A stretch of 64,000 nucleotides of DNA from JAAXHH01 sp965225915. GTDB lineage: Bacteria; JAAXHH01. The position numbers were made by a program, and so were the translations under genes. Where the stretch lies: assembly GCA_965225915.1 (NCBI GenBank), contig OZ245326.1:1426001-1490000 (forward strand), in the 5' to 3' direction. This document shows positions 19,188-27,498 of the stretch, piece after piece (position 1 is the stretch's first letter; every line of letters starts with the position of its first letter). The notes beneath the pieces were generated by a model. It ran no database searches and was not told where the DNA came from. It saw only the letters and a list, made by a program, of their open reading frames with translations.

Positions 19188-20423
19188 ATGCCGACGATCA
19201 GGGCCTATGACGCCGAACGGGATCGCGACGCGATCATCCGGGTCTGGCGCGAGGTCCACTGGATCACGAGCGACGAACAGGCCAAGTGGGCGCCCCAGTT
19301 CTTCGAGACGTCGCGGACCGACGTAGCGGAGGTAAACGGCGAAGTCGAGTGTCAGGCCTCTTCTATCGACGGCACGTTCCGCTACCTGGACGAAGATCTT
19401 ACCATGTCCGCCATCGTGGGCGTAACGACCAGCCGCATAGCCCGGAAACTGCGCCTTGCCCAACGGGTTACGGCGCACCGCATCGCCGAAGACGCCGCAG
19501 ATGGTGTGGATATCTGCGCGCTGACCATGTTCGAGCAGGGATTCTACGACAGGCTGGGGTTCGGCACCGGTCCATATGGGCACACTGTACGGTTCGACCC
19601 CGCCGACCTGATGATTGACCGACCATTCCGTGTTCCCAGGCGTCTCAAGGCGGACGACTGGGCCATGGTTCATTCCGCCATGATGAACCGCAGGTTGACC
19701 CACGGTGGCTGCCGGCTTAATTCCGCTTCCCTGATGCAGGTCGAACTGAATCAAGCGACGAAATCATTCGGCCTCGGTTACTGCGACGGACCGGGTGGAG
19801 AACTGTCGCATTTCTTCTGGTCGAGCGACGATGAAGAGCACGGTCCTTGCTATATCTACCTGATCGCCTACCAGGATCACGACCAGTTCATGGAACTGCT
19901 CGCGCTCATGAAATCTCTCGGAGACCAGATTCGACTGATCCAGCTGATGGAACCCGCTGACGTGCAATTGCAGGACCTGATCAAGCAACCCTTCCGAGGC
20001 AGGATGGTATCAGAAAAAGGACCCTTCAATCGACTGATTCGGGGTGACGGATACTGGCAGGCGCGGATCTGCGACCTGGAAGCGTGCATGGCCAAGACCC
20101 ACCTGGACGGCCCGACAGCACGGTTCAACCTGTCCCTGCACGACCCGATCGAGAAGTACCTGGACTCCGACGCGTCCTGGCGTGGAGTGAGTGGGGAGTA
20201 CGTGGTCACGCTTGGCCCGAAATCCAATGCTGAATCGGGCACCGACCCCGGTCTCCCGACGCTTTCGGCCTCCGTAGGCGCCTTCACCCGCCTCTGGCTC
20301 GGCGTCCGCCCCGCTACCGGCCTGGCCGTGACCGACGACCTGGACGGCTCCCCCGAATTGCTTACGTCTCTGGACCGGACCCTGCGCCTTCCGGTGCCCT
20401 CGTCGATCGGGTGGGAATTCTAG
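19188..20423 (+). CDS. Eis-like GNAT N-acetyltransferase
   Basis: A 411-residue protein with an N-terminal GNAT region (residues 1-140, including VGVTTSRIARKLRLAQRV around the acetyl-CoA loop and the GFYDRLGF motif). A second degenerate GNAT-like region follows, and the C-terminal part (about 310-411) resembles the SCP2-like domain. This three-part layout and length match the Eis family (enhanced intracellular survival / aminoglycoside acetyltransferase-like). The natural substrate is not predictable. AAGGA lies six bases before the ATG. Confidence 0.8.
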   Translation: MPTIRAYDAERDRDAIIRVWREVHWITSDEQAKWAPQFFETSRTDVAEVNGEVECQASSIDGTFRYLDEDLTMSAIVGVTTSRIARKLRLAQRVTAHRIAEDAADGVDICALTMFEQGFYDRLGFGTGPYGHTVRFDPADLMIDRPFRVPRRLKADDWAMVHSAMMNRRLTHGGCRLNSASLMQVELNQATKSFGLGYCDGPGGELSHFFWSSDDEEHGPCYIYLIAYQDHDQFMELLALMKSLGDQIRLIQLMEPADVQLQDLIKQPFRGRMVSEKGPFNRLIRGDGYWQARICDLEACMAKTHLDGPTARFNLSLHDPIEKYLDSDASWRGVSGEYVVTLGPKSNAESGTDPGLPTLSASVGAFTRLWLGVRPATGLAVTDDLDGSPELLTSLDRTLRLPVPSSIGWEF

Positions 20424-20493
20424 ATTTCCGCGCCAATCCATACTGATACTATACCTCTATTCTCCAGCTTCCGTTTCTTGGTCGAGAGATCGC

Positions 20494-20522
20494 TTGACTT
20501 GAACACCTTACTAATTTAAGGT
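20494..20522 (+). promoter_or_regulatory. Promoter of the second toxin/antitoxin pair
   Basis: TTGACT (20494-20499), 17 bases, TAAGGT (20517-20522). The -10 element lies in the spacer of the inverted repeat annotated at 20506-20532. Confidence 0.5.
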
Positions 20523-20532
20523 ATTAGTAAGG
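20506..20532. promoter_or_regulatory. 10-bp inverted-repeat operator, 7-base spacer
   Basis: CCTTACTAAT (20506-20515) and its exact reverse complement ATTAGTAAGG (20523-20532) flank seven bases. The repeat overlaps the -10 region and runs into the GGAGG ribosome site at 20531-20535. It is a likely autoregulatory site for the AbrB-type antitoxin. Confidence 0.65.
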
Positions 20533-20542
20533 AGGGAACGAA

Positions 20543-20785
20543 ATGATACTGAAAATCACGTCTAAACGTCAGGTCACCTTCCCGGCACGGGTTCTGGACG
20601 CCCTCGGCGTGGGTCCTGGCGACCAAATCGAAATCAACGAGGGACCGGAGGGGTTCATCCTGAAACCTCGACGGATTGATTACTCTCGTCTCGGAACTTT
20701 GAAGGACAAACTACAGCGTGGTCATGGTACGTTCAACATCCACACCTTCCGCGAGCAGCCTCATGACTCGACGCTTCGGGATTGA
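20543..20785 (+). CDS. AbrB/MazE-type antitoxin
   Basis: An 80-residue protein whose first 45 residues form a swapped-hairpin AbrB DNA-binding domain (MILKITSKRQVTFPARVLDA, then PGDQIEI and GFILKPRR). The tail should bind the toxin. GGAGG is seven bases before the ATG. It overlaps the PIN toxin gene by 23 bases, the usual antitoxin-first coupling. It probably represses its own promoter through the inverted repeat just upstream. Confidence 0.88.
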   Translation: MILKITSKRQVTFPARVLDALGVGPGDQIEINEGPEGFILKPRRIDYSRLGTLKDKLQRGHGTFNIHTFREQPHDSTLRD

Positions 20786-21161
20786 TACTTCCGTGCTCGT
20801 TCGCCTGGTCACCAGGGATCCAGAAGTAGAATTCGAGTATTGCGTGGAGAAACTGCGTATACTGGTTGACGACCGCGGCGATGAGGTATTCGTATCGAAC
20901 CAGGTCATCGGCGAAGCGTACATCGTAGTGCAGCAGCACTATGGCGTTTCAAAGGTCGATGCCCGAGCGTCGTTGCTGGACGCGCTCCAAAGCGGCCTTG
21001 TTTCGCCACTCAACGGTTCCCCCGTCATCGCCGCTTTGGAGGCTACAGGCGGTCCAGGCCTTTTCGATCGGCTCATCGCCAACGACTACACCCGCGCCGG
21101 ATTCCAAGTCCTCACGCTAGGTCGAAAAATGGCATCCCTGGCTGACGTGGATCACCTTTAG
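20763..21161 (+). CDS. PIN-domain toxin with an altered active site
   Basis: A 132-residue VapC-like PIN protein. ATG 20763 gives the canonical N-terminus MTRRFGIDTSVLVRL; the upstream in-frame codons lie inside the antitoxin gene. Acidic residues D8, E51 and D102 are in the expected places. The position that normally holds the C-terminal aspartate of the TFD motif is G120 (LTLGRKMAS). Activity may therefore be weak or lost, although D128 or D130 nearby could compensate. It pairs with the AbrB-type antitoxin upstream. Confidence 0.82.
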   Translation: MTRRFGIDTSVLVRLVTRDPEVEFEYCVEKLRILVDDRGDEVFVSNQVIGEAYIVVQQHYGVSKVDARASLLDALQSGLVSPLNGSPVIAALEATGGPGLFDRLIANDYTRAGFQVLTLGRKMASLADVDHL

Positions 21162-21247
21162 GTAGCCCACCTGCTCGACTTTTCTGTTCATGAGGTGTAG
21201 CGCAAGGTGCCGGGGCAGGTGAGTAGCGATAAGGTTTCTAATGATCC

Positions 21248-21571
21248 CTATTGTAATTTGGGGGACGGGGCTTTGGTATTCTCGCCGCCCTCCTGCACCA
21301 GGAGGTAGTTCATCGTCGATGCGGCTTGGCGAAACTTCATCGCCTCCTGATACTCCAGATCGCTGTACCACGCCTCGACATTCTTTTTGCTGGGGAATTC
21401 CAAAATCACCAGCCGTCCATCATAGTCTCCGCCCTCGACACAGGTAATCTCCTCACCACGGGTCAGGAACTTTCCTCCATGTTTCTTGATGATGGCTGGT
21501 GTCAGGTCGGTGTACTTCCGGTAGGTCGCGGGGTCGTGGACCGACATCATGGAGACGACATAAACGGACAT
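21248..21571 (-). CDS. DUF1330 family protein
   Basis: A 107-residue dimeric-barrel-like protein of the DUF1330 family (RLVILEFPSKKNVEAWYSD followed by EYQEAMKFRQAA). Function is unknown. I choose ATG 21571 over ATG 21586 because GGGAG lies eight bases before it and nothing resembles a ribosome site before the other. It stands alone, converging with the toxin gene. Confidence 0.82.
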   Translation of the reverse strand: MSVYVVSMMSVHDPATYRKYTDLTPAIIKKHGGKFLTRGEEITCVEGGDYDGRLVILEFPSKKNVEAWYSDLEYQEAMKFRQAASTMNYLLVQEGGENTKAPSPKLQ

Positions 21572-21738
21572 TAAAGGTTCTCCCATGTCTGGCTGTCAGG
21601 ACTTAACGAATCATTCGCATTAAAAGACTCCGAACCAAAAACTCATCAAGCCTCTTCATCAAAACAATCTCGATTCTTCAAGATGCTTTGATTATAGCAG
21701 ATTGTAGATTCGGCGATCGACAGCGCCCTAAAGTTCCC

Positions 21739-23274
21739 CTACCACACCCGCTCCGCCCGTTGCGTCTTCCCGTCCTGGAGAAACAGGAAATGGCTTACGT
21801 TTCCCATTCCGTCCCGGACAAAGGTGATTCGGGCGTCTTCCTCTTCCAGGTAGAAATCCCCTGACGATTCGAGGACCAGTTCGCTCCTGGGCTGGCCGGG
21901 CGGCTGGCCGTAGAGCTTGCCGTCGCTGTAGGTAATATCCACGATTAACTCGGGGGAGAACTCATACGTGCCGGTGCATGCCTCGAAAGCGGCCTGGTTC
22001 ATGCGCGCGACCTTCTTCGGCGGCGGAGTAATGGGGTTCCGGGCACTTAGCAGGTGAAACCCGATGTCTTCGACGCTGGCCGAGCTGTTGGACAGGACCA
22101 CGACCCCTTTCCTCCAATCCTTGAGGAAGGCGGCAAAGGCGAAGAACCCGTTGGTTCGGCCGGTGAGCCAGTGCACGTCGCGGTCCCGCTCGTCCTTACT
22201 CACCTTCCAGCCCAGCGCGGTCTCTACGCCGGGTTCGTCGGCCGGTTTCCTGGGCACGATAAGGTCGTCGAACGACGCGTGGTAGCGGGTCGAATCGTCT
22301 TCGTTGAAGTCCTCTGGCAGCGCGTATATGATGTTCATGTTGGCTGATACAAGGGTCATCATGTCAAGGAGATTGGATCGCAAACCGGTGCCTCCAACGA
22401 GGGTCGTATCGGACCAGGGGGCCACCGGATGGCGGGCTTCATCATGCCCGGTCGCCGCGTACGTCCGCATGGATAGCGTAGGCACACTGGCCGTGTTGGC
22501 CAGTTTAATGGGATCGCCGAGCAACTCCTGCATCAGATCATCATAGGATTCGCCGGACGCCCGTTCCAGTACGTGGCCTAAAAGCCCCATACCGAGATCG
22601 GAATTCTCGTAGCGGTCGTCCGTTTCGAAGGGATCTTCTCCCTGATTGTCGAAATCCAGGAAGGACTCGAGCCAATCGCGCTGTGCGTTCGCGTACCGCG
22701 TGAGGAATCCGTACATCAGTTCGACCGAATACCCTTTCAACGAGTCGGTCGAATCGGTCGAAACCAGGTTGTCCGGCAGGCGGGGCAGGCCCGAGGTGTG
22801 GGTGGCAAGGTGCTCTATCAGGATAGGACGTCCGGCGGGCGTGGTCGGCACGTTTACCGTTTCCGGGAGGTAGTCGGACACCCGGTCGGTCAGGTTCACG
22901 TCGCCCCGCTGGACCATGAGGGACAACATGGCCGTCGTGTACAGGGTGCTCAACTGGCCGATCTCGAAGACTGTCATGCCGCTGACCCGCCGTATCGTAC
23001 CACGGTTGAGCGTGCCGTATGCGTAGACGTACCGGTTGATGCCCCGGATGATCCCGGCGACGATACCCACCGTCTGGCCGTACCCATCGACCCGTTCGCG
23101 CAGTACGCGAAGGACGGGATCCTCTTCAGGAACCGCTTCCGCGCCTGCTTGTCCTTCGTTCCCGGGGTTGTTTCCGCCCATGGCCTGCGCACGCACAGAG
23201 GCGGACGCGGCAAGCGAATACAGGATGCCCAAACAACACAGCCAGACGTATAACGGTCTTACTGTAGACCGCAT
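21739..23274 (-). CDS. Serine beta-lactamase-fold protein lacking the SxxK motif
   Basis: A 511-residue exported protein (signal peptide cut near VRAQA) with the class C beta-lactamase / PBP4* fold. Landmarks are LIEHLATHTSGLPRLPD, the Y-x-N motif YENSDLGMGLLGHVLE, and a C-terminal region near HWLTGRTNGFF. The nucleophile motif is changed: where relatives read FEIGSVTKTFT this protein reads FEIGQLSTLYTT, so the catalytic Ser is Gln and the Lys is Thr. I checked this codon by codon on the minus strand. It is probably a non-catalytic binding protein. It follows the unknown gene at 23290-24072 by 15 bases. Confidence 0.85.
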   Translation of the reverse strand: MRSTVRPLYVWLCCLGILYSLAASASVRAQAMGGNNPGNEGQAGAEAVPEEDPVLRVLRERVDGYGQTVGIVAGIIRGINRYVYAYGTLNRGTIRRVSGMTVFEIGQLSTLYTTAMLSLMVQRGDVNLTDRVSDYLPETVNVPTTPAGRPILIEHLATHTSGLPRLPDNLVSTDSTDSLKGYSVELMYGFLTRYANAQRDWLESFLDFDNQGEDPFETDDRYENSDLGMGLLGHVLERASGESYDDLMQELLGDPIKLANTASVPTLSMRTYAATGHDEARHPVAPWSDTTLVGGTGLRSNLLDMMTLVSANMNIIYALPEDFNEDDSTRYHASFDDLIVPRKPADEPGVETALGWKVSKDERDRDVHWLTGRTNGFFAFAAFLKDWRKGVVVLSNSSASVEDIGFHLLSARNPITPPPKKVARMNQAAFEACTGTYEFSPELIVDITYSDGKLYGQPPGQPRSELVLESSGDFYLEEEDARITFVRDGMGNVSHFLFLQDGKTQRAERVW

Positions 23275-23289
23275 ACCGCTACCCCTCTC

Positions 23290-24072
23290 CTAGCCCAACG
23301 GAACCAGCACTTCGTTTGCGCTGTCCATCCGGACGGATTTCGAATAATGATTCACGCTGACGCCGTCGGCGACAGGCGTGGGAACACGGACGATGAACTC
23401 GACCCAGTCCGGTGTATTGAACGCGGCAAAAGCCAATTCGATCCCTTCCAACATGTCTTCCGGATCGCGGGACAGGTCCGGCAGCAGCACGGGGCCCGTA
23501 TCCGGCTGGTATACCCAGTCACGCTCGTTGGCATTGATCGTCTTGACCGGGTATTCGAGAACCGCGGTGTACCGGTCGTTCTCAAGGGTCGTCCGCGCGT
23601 TGAGGGGCTGGTTGCCGAGGACGGCCTCCACGACGGCTCTCGGCGTATCCAGGCTGCGCCCGTCGACGCGTGGCAGGTCGATCCGGACATCGTCGAAGGT
23701 CTCCTCGATGGCGATAATCTGCCGTTCGGGCTGCTCGCCCAGGGAGGGCGGGAAGAGCGTGGCGCCCCGGTTCGCCACTTCGTAGGTCTTGATGGCCATG
23801 AAGGTTTCCGACGAAAAGATCGGTGCGAAATCCGCGTTGGGCAGGTGCCAGATATCCCGCTCCGCTCCGACCTGCTCGGTCTTGCAACTCGCGCCGAGGA
23901 CGTAGTCATCCCTGAAGTCTCCGCCCTTCTCGGTAACAATCAGGCTGGCTTCGATGGGAATCCGGGCGTTGTTGAGCGAATACGGCGGTTTCTGGGTTAC
24001 GGTCTTAGGCGGTTTCTTCAACGTGTCCACGCGGAAGGTAAAGAAGGCACGCGCGTAATCGATGGTCTGCAT
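23290..24072 (-). CDS. Protein of unknown function, 260 residues
   Basis: I do not recognise this protein. It has no signal peptide or membrane segment. It is rich in beta-type sequence, with two aromatic/proline blocks (FFTFRVDTLKKPPK near the start, RDWVYQPDTGPVLLPDL near residue 190). It sits 15 bases upstream of the serine-hydrolase-fold gene in the same direction and is probably co-transcribed. The 219 bases upstream (24073-24291) separate it from the divergent GH106-like gene and hold no visible gene. Confidence 0.7.
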   Translation of the reverse strand: MQTIDYARAFFTFRVDTLKKPPKTVTQKPPYSLNNARIPIEASLIVTEKGGDFRDDYVLGASCKTEQVGAERDIWHLPNADFAPIFSSETFMAIKTYEVANRGATLFPPSLGEQPERQIIAIEETFDDVRIDLPRVDGRSLDTPRAVVEAVLGNQPLNARTTLENDRYTAVLEYPVKTINANERDWVYQPDTGPVLLPDLSRDPEDMLEGIELAFAAFNTPDWVEFIVRVPTPVADGVSVNHYSKSVRMDSANEVLVPLG

Positions 24073-24291
24073 GGGAACTCCTGGAAATAAAACGGAACGC
24101 GCTAGCCCGGGTTCCGCCTGGGTGATGAAATCCAGTCCGTCTTGAACTGGCTGCTGACACGGGAACGTGGTCGATTCGACGTGGTTCCGAAAACTATGCG
24201 GCCTATCCTCGTTTTTCCAGATAATATAGTGATTCCAGCGGTATTCCGGTATAGATTATGCAGGGCAAACGCAGCGATCCAAGGAGTAACC

Positions 24292-26136
24292 ATGTCAAAC
24301 GACCTGACCAGGACCTATCGTCCATTCACGGATTCCCGGCCTTACACCCGCTGGTGGTGGTTCCACGACGACATAAAGGAAGAGGACATCCGGAACCAGT
24401 TGAAATGGGTGCGGAACCAGGGCTTCGGCGGTGTGGAGATCGCCTTCATGTACCCCCAGCCCGGGGCAGAGGAAGGCCCCCGCTGGCTGAGCGAGGCGTG
24501 GACTGACCTGGTCGCCCTCGCCAAGGACGAGTCGGACCGGCTGGGGATCGGTTGCGACTTCACTTTCAGCACCTCCTGGCCTTTTGGCGGATCTATCGTG
24601 TCCGAGGACGACGCGGGACAGGTATTCGGCGGTCCGGCAACCCAGCGCCTGGAGAAGTCGTGGGAGTTGTCCTATTACGGCCACGGCCGGATCCTGAACC
24701 ACCTGGACTCGGAAGCAATGGACCGGTACGCCGAACACGTCGGCGACGCGCTGAAACCGGCCCTGCGGGGCACCACATCGGGGCTGTTCTCCGATTCCTG
24801 GGAGGTCTACCCGGAGGGGCTCTGGAGCGGCCACCTGGATCCGGTCTTCCGGGATCGATTCGGGTACGAACTGGAACCCTACAAGGCCTGTATCGACGAA
24901 CATCCCGACGTGCGCTACGACTATCGTAAGATCCTGTCGGACGCGGCGCTGGAGGGATTCTTCAGGCCCTATGCCGAAATCTGCCGAAAACTTGGCGCCG
25001 TGAGCCGGGTGCAGTGCCACGGAGCCCCTACGGACCTTCTGGCCGCTTTCGCACTCGTGGACGTCCCGGAATCGGAGGCCCTGCTGTTCGAGACCTTTTA
25101 CTCGGCCATACCCGGTTCGGCGGCGGCCCTGGCCTCGAGGCCCGTCGTGACCTGCGAGACCTTCACCTGCATCTACGGCTACGAACCCTGGCCGGCGCCG
25201 TCGCCCCATCACGGCGAGGAGAAGGTAGAGGACATGAAGCTCATGGCGGACGCGGTTTTCGCCAACGGCGTCAATCACATCGTCTGGCACGGCATGCCCT
25301 ACAACGCACCGGAGGGATCCAACACTTTCTACGCGACCACCCATGTCGGCCCGGACAGCGGGTTCGTCGACCGGCTTCCGGCCTTCAACGCCTACATGAC
25401 GGAGGCCGCCAAATTCGTCAAGCAGGGCAAGACCTACACAGACGTGGCGGTGTACCTGCCGCTGGAAGACCACTGGATGCGTCACTTGCTGCCCGAGGAC
25501 CGGCGGGGTCCGGCCGCCAACTACTACTGGGAGATGCAGACCGTTGAACGGCCTGCGTGCCTGCTCGGCTATCATCCCCTGTGGATTTCCGCGCCTTTTC
25601 TGGAGGATGCGGTGGTGAAGGACGGCTGTGTGCGGTACGGGGAGACGGTTTTTTCCGTGGTATTTGTGGACCTGGAATGGCTGGATAGCGAAGCCCTGTC
25701 GGCGCTGCTTCGGCTGGCCCGGGAAGGCGCGCGGATCTGCCTCCCGCACAGGCCCGCCGCGCCCGGTCACCGGCCGCCTGCGGACTATGGGGACCGCCTG
25801 GCGGAACTGATGAGCCAACCTGGGGTAACCACGGATCCGGGTTCGTCCCTTCGCCATCCTCCGCTTGTAAGCGGCCGTGACGCGCCTGAATTCTGGTGCC
25901 GGCAGGTCGATGACGATTACCACGTCTTCTTCGCCCATCCCGATACGAAGCGCATCCGGTACCCCATGGCCTACGAGGGCTGGCGTTCCACCGGTCCCGT
26001 CGAACGGGAGTTAGCGATACATGTCAATGGCCGGGAACGGACGGTGCGCATGGTGTTTGAACCCGAAGACGCCATGCTGGTCAGGATCTCCGCATCGGGC
26101 GAGGTGGACGTGAAGCCGGGGCGTGTCGATGACTGA
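24292..26136 (+). CDS. GH106-like glycoside hydrolase (alpha-L-rhamnosidase-related)
   Basis: A 614-residue protein. The N-terminal motif RPYTRWWWFHDDIKEEDIRN followed by GFGGVEIAFMYP is the hallmark of the alpha-L-rhamnosidase GH106 group, which starts with a TIM barrel. No signal peptide is seen, so it is probably cytoplasmic, and it is shorter than the usual 800-1100 residue rhamnosidases. ATG 24292 is chosen because AAGGAG lies five bases before it; the frame is open further upstream. The substrate is uncertain. The aminopeptidase gene follows after 106 bases. Confidence 0.75.
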   Translation: MSNDLTRTYRPFTDSRPYTRWWWFHDDIKEEDIRNQLKWVRNQGFGGVEIAFMYPQPGAEEGPRWLSEAWTDLVALAKDESDRLGIGCDFTFSTSWPFGGSIVSEDDAGQVFGGPATQRLEKSWELSYYGHGRILNHLDSEAMDRYAEHVGDALKPALRGTTSGLFSDSWEVYPEGLWSGHLDPVFRDRFGYELEPYKACIDEHPDVRYDYRKILSDAALEGFFRPYAEICRKLGAVSRVQCHGAPTDLLAAFALVDVPESEALLFETFYSAIPGSAAALASRPVVTCETFTCIYGYEPWPAPSPHHGEEKVEDMKLMADAVFANGVNHIVWHGMPYNAPEGSNTFYATTHVGPDSGFVDRLPAFNAYMTEAAKFVKQGKTYTDVAVYLPLEDHWMRHLLPEDRRGPAANYYWEMQTVERPACLLGYHPLWISAPFLEDAVVKDGCVRYGETVFSVVFVDLEWLDSEALSALLRLAREGARICLPHRPAAPGHRPPADYGDRLAELMSQPGVTTDPGSSLRHPPLVSGRDAPEFWCRQVDDDYHVFFAHPDTKRIRYPMAYEGWRSTGPVERELAIHVNGRERTVRMVFEPEDAMLVRISASGEVDVKPGRVDD

Positions 26137-26242
26137 CGCAGCGTCATGGTGGTTCCGTGCAGGGACCATGCCAGGTGACTCAGACGTTCGGACTTACACA
26201 GTTAACTATTGTAATTTGGTCATTTACGGAGATTAAACACCC

Positions 26243-27358
26243 ATGCATGACCCACGATACGATGATCTAGCGAAGGTGCTTACCGGACATTCGACGAAGA
26301 TAAAACCGGGCGACCGAGTGCTCATTGAGGCCTTCGACGTGCCCGACGACATGGTGATTTCGCTGATCCGGACGATCCGCGCGTCAGGCGGGGTGCCGCT
26401 GGTCTCCATCAAGCATCAGCGCGTCATGCGGGAGTTGGTCCACGCGGGGGACGAGGAAGCCATGGAGTTCGCCGGAGGATACGAATCCCATCGCATGAAG
26501 CAGGTACAGGCCTACATGGCCCTGCGCGGCAGCCATAACGTGATGGAAATGTCTGACGTGCCTGGCGAAGCCATGCGGCTCTACGAACGGCACTGGCTCA
26601 AACCGGTGCACTTCGATATCCGGGTTCCAGCGACCCGGTGGGTGGTGCTGCGCTGGCCGACCCCGTCCATGGCGCAACAGGCCGGCATGAGCACCGAGGC
26701 GTTCGAGGATTTCTTCTTCGACGTGTGTACCCTGGATTACGGGAAGATGGAGCGGGCGCTCGCGCCGTTGAAGGAACGCATGGACCATACCGACCGCGTT
26801 CGGCTCACCGGTCCAGGTACGGACCTGAGCTTCAGCATCCGGGACATCTCGACCGTCGGTTGCTCGGGCGACCGAAACATTCCTGACGGCGAATGCTTTA
26901 CCGCGCCTGTGCGCGACTCGGTCAACGGCGTCATCCTGTTCAATACGCCGACGCTGTACCATGGCGTGACCTTCACGAACATCCGGTTAAGATTCGAAGA
27001 CGGCAGGATCACCGAGGCGACGGGCAACCGGACGGAAAAACTGAACGAGATATTCGGCACCGACGAGGGAGCCCGCTACATCGGCGAATTCGCCATCGGC
27101 TTCAACCCCTACATTACCACGCCCATGCTTGACATCCTCTTCGACGAGAAGATCGCCGGGTCCTACCACTTCACGCCCGGTCAGGCCTACGAGGAGGCCG
27201 ACAACGGAAACCGTTCCGCCGTACACTGGGACATGGTCATGATCCAGACGCCGGACTATGGCGGCGGGACCATCGAGTTCGATGGGGAAGTCATCCGGAG
27301 GGACGGGAGGTTCGTCGCCCCGGCACTCGAGGGTCTGAACCCGGAACGGTTGAAGTGA
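26243..27358 (+). CDS. M29-family aminopeptidase
   Basis: A 371-residue metallo-aminopeptidase of the AmpS/aminopeptidase T (M29) type, using two metal ions. Candidate ligands of the family are visible: E in NIPDGECFTAP, E in GEFAIGFNP, H in SYHFTPGQA, H and D in VHWDMVMIQT. N-terminal sequence GHSTKIKPGDRVLIEAFD also fits. It probably removes N-terminal residues from peptides in the cytoplasm. It may form a unit with the preceding glycosidase gene, but no shared pathway is evident. Confidence 0.88.
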   Translation: MHDPRYDDLAKVLTGHSTKIKPGDRVLIEAFDVPDDMVISLIRTIRASGGVPLVSIKHQRVMRELVHAGDEEAMEFAGGYESHRMKQVQAYMALRGSHNVMEMSDVPGEAMRLYERHWLKPVHFDIRVPATRWVVLRWPTPSMAQQAGMSTEAFEDFFFDVCTLDYGKMERALAPLKERMDHTDRVRLTGPGTDLSFSIRDISTVGCSGDRNIPDGECFTAPVRDSVNGVILFNTPTLYHGVTFTNIRLRFEDGRITEATGNRTEKLNEIFGTDEGARYIGEFAIGFNPYITTPMLDILFDEKIAGSYHFTPGQAYEEADNGNRSAVHWDMVMIQTPDYGGGTIEFDGEVIRRDGRFVAPALEGLNPERLK

Positions 27359-27375
27359 CGGGGCGTTTAACGGCG

Positions 27376-27391
27376 CCACCTCGCGAGGTGG
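27376..27391. repeat. Perfect 16-bp palindrome after the aminopeptidase gene
   Basis: CCACCTCGCGAGGTGG lies 18 bases after the aminopeptidase stop, in the convergent gap with the permease gene. It could form a hairpin and help end transcription, but there is no following T-run, so I do not call it an intrinsic terminator. Confidence 0.5.
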
Positions 27392-27498
27392 ATGCGCCTG
27401 GAGATATCCTAGAAGAGATCACATCGCCAGGGCCATCAGCAGTCACCTGCATCCTCTGATTAAAATAAGCCTGTCAAACCGCAATTTGAAATCGCCGC

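Noticed and set aside
24295..25938. 547-codon minus-strand ORF
   Set aside because: It lies fully antisense to the GH106-like gene, has no recognisable motif, and is typical of GC-rich codon shadows.
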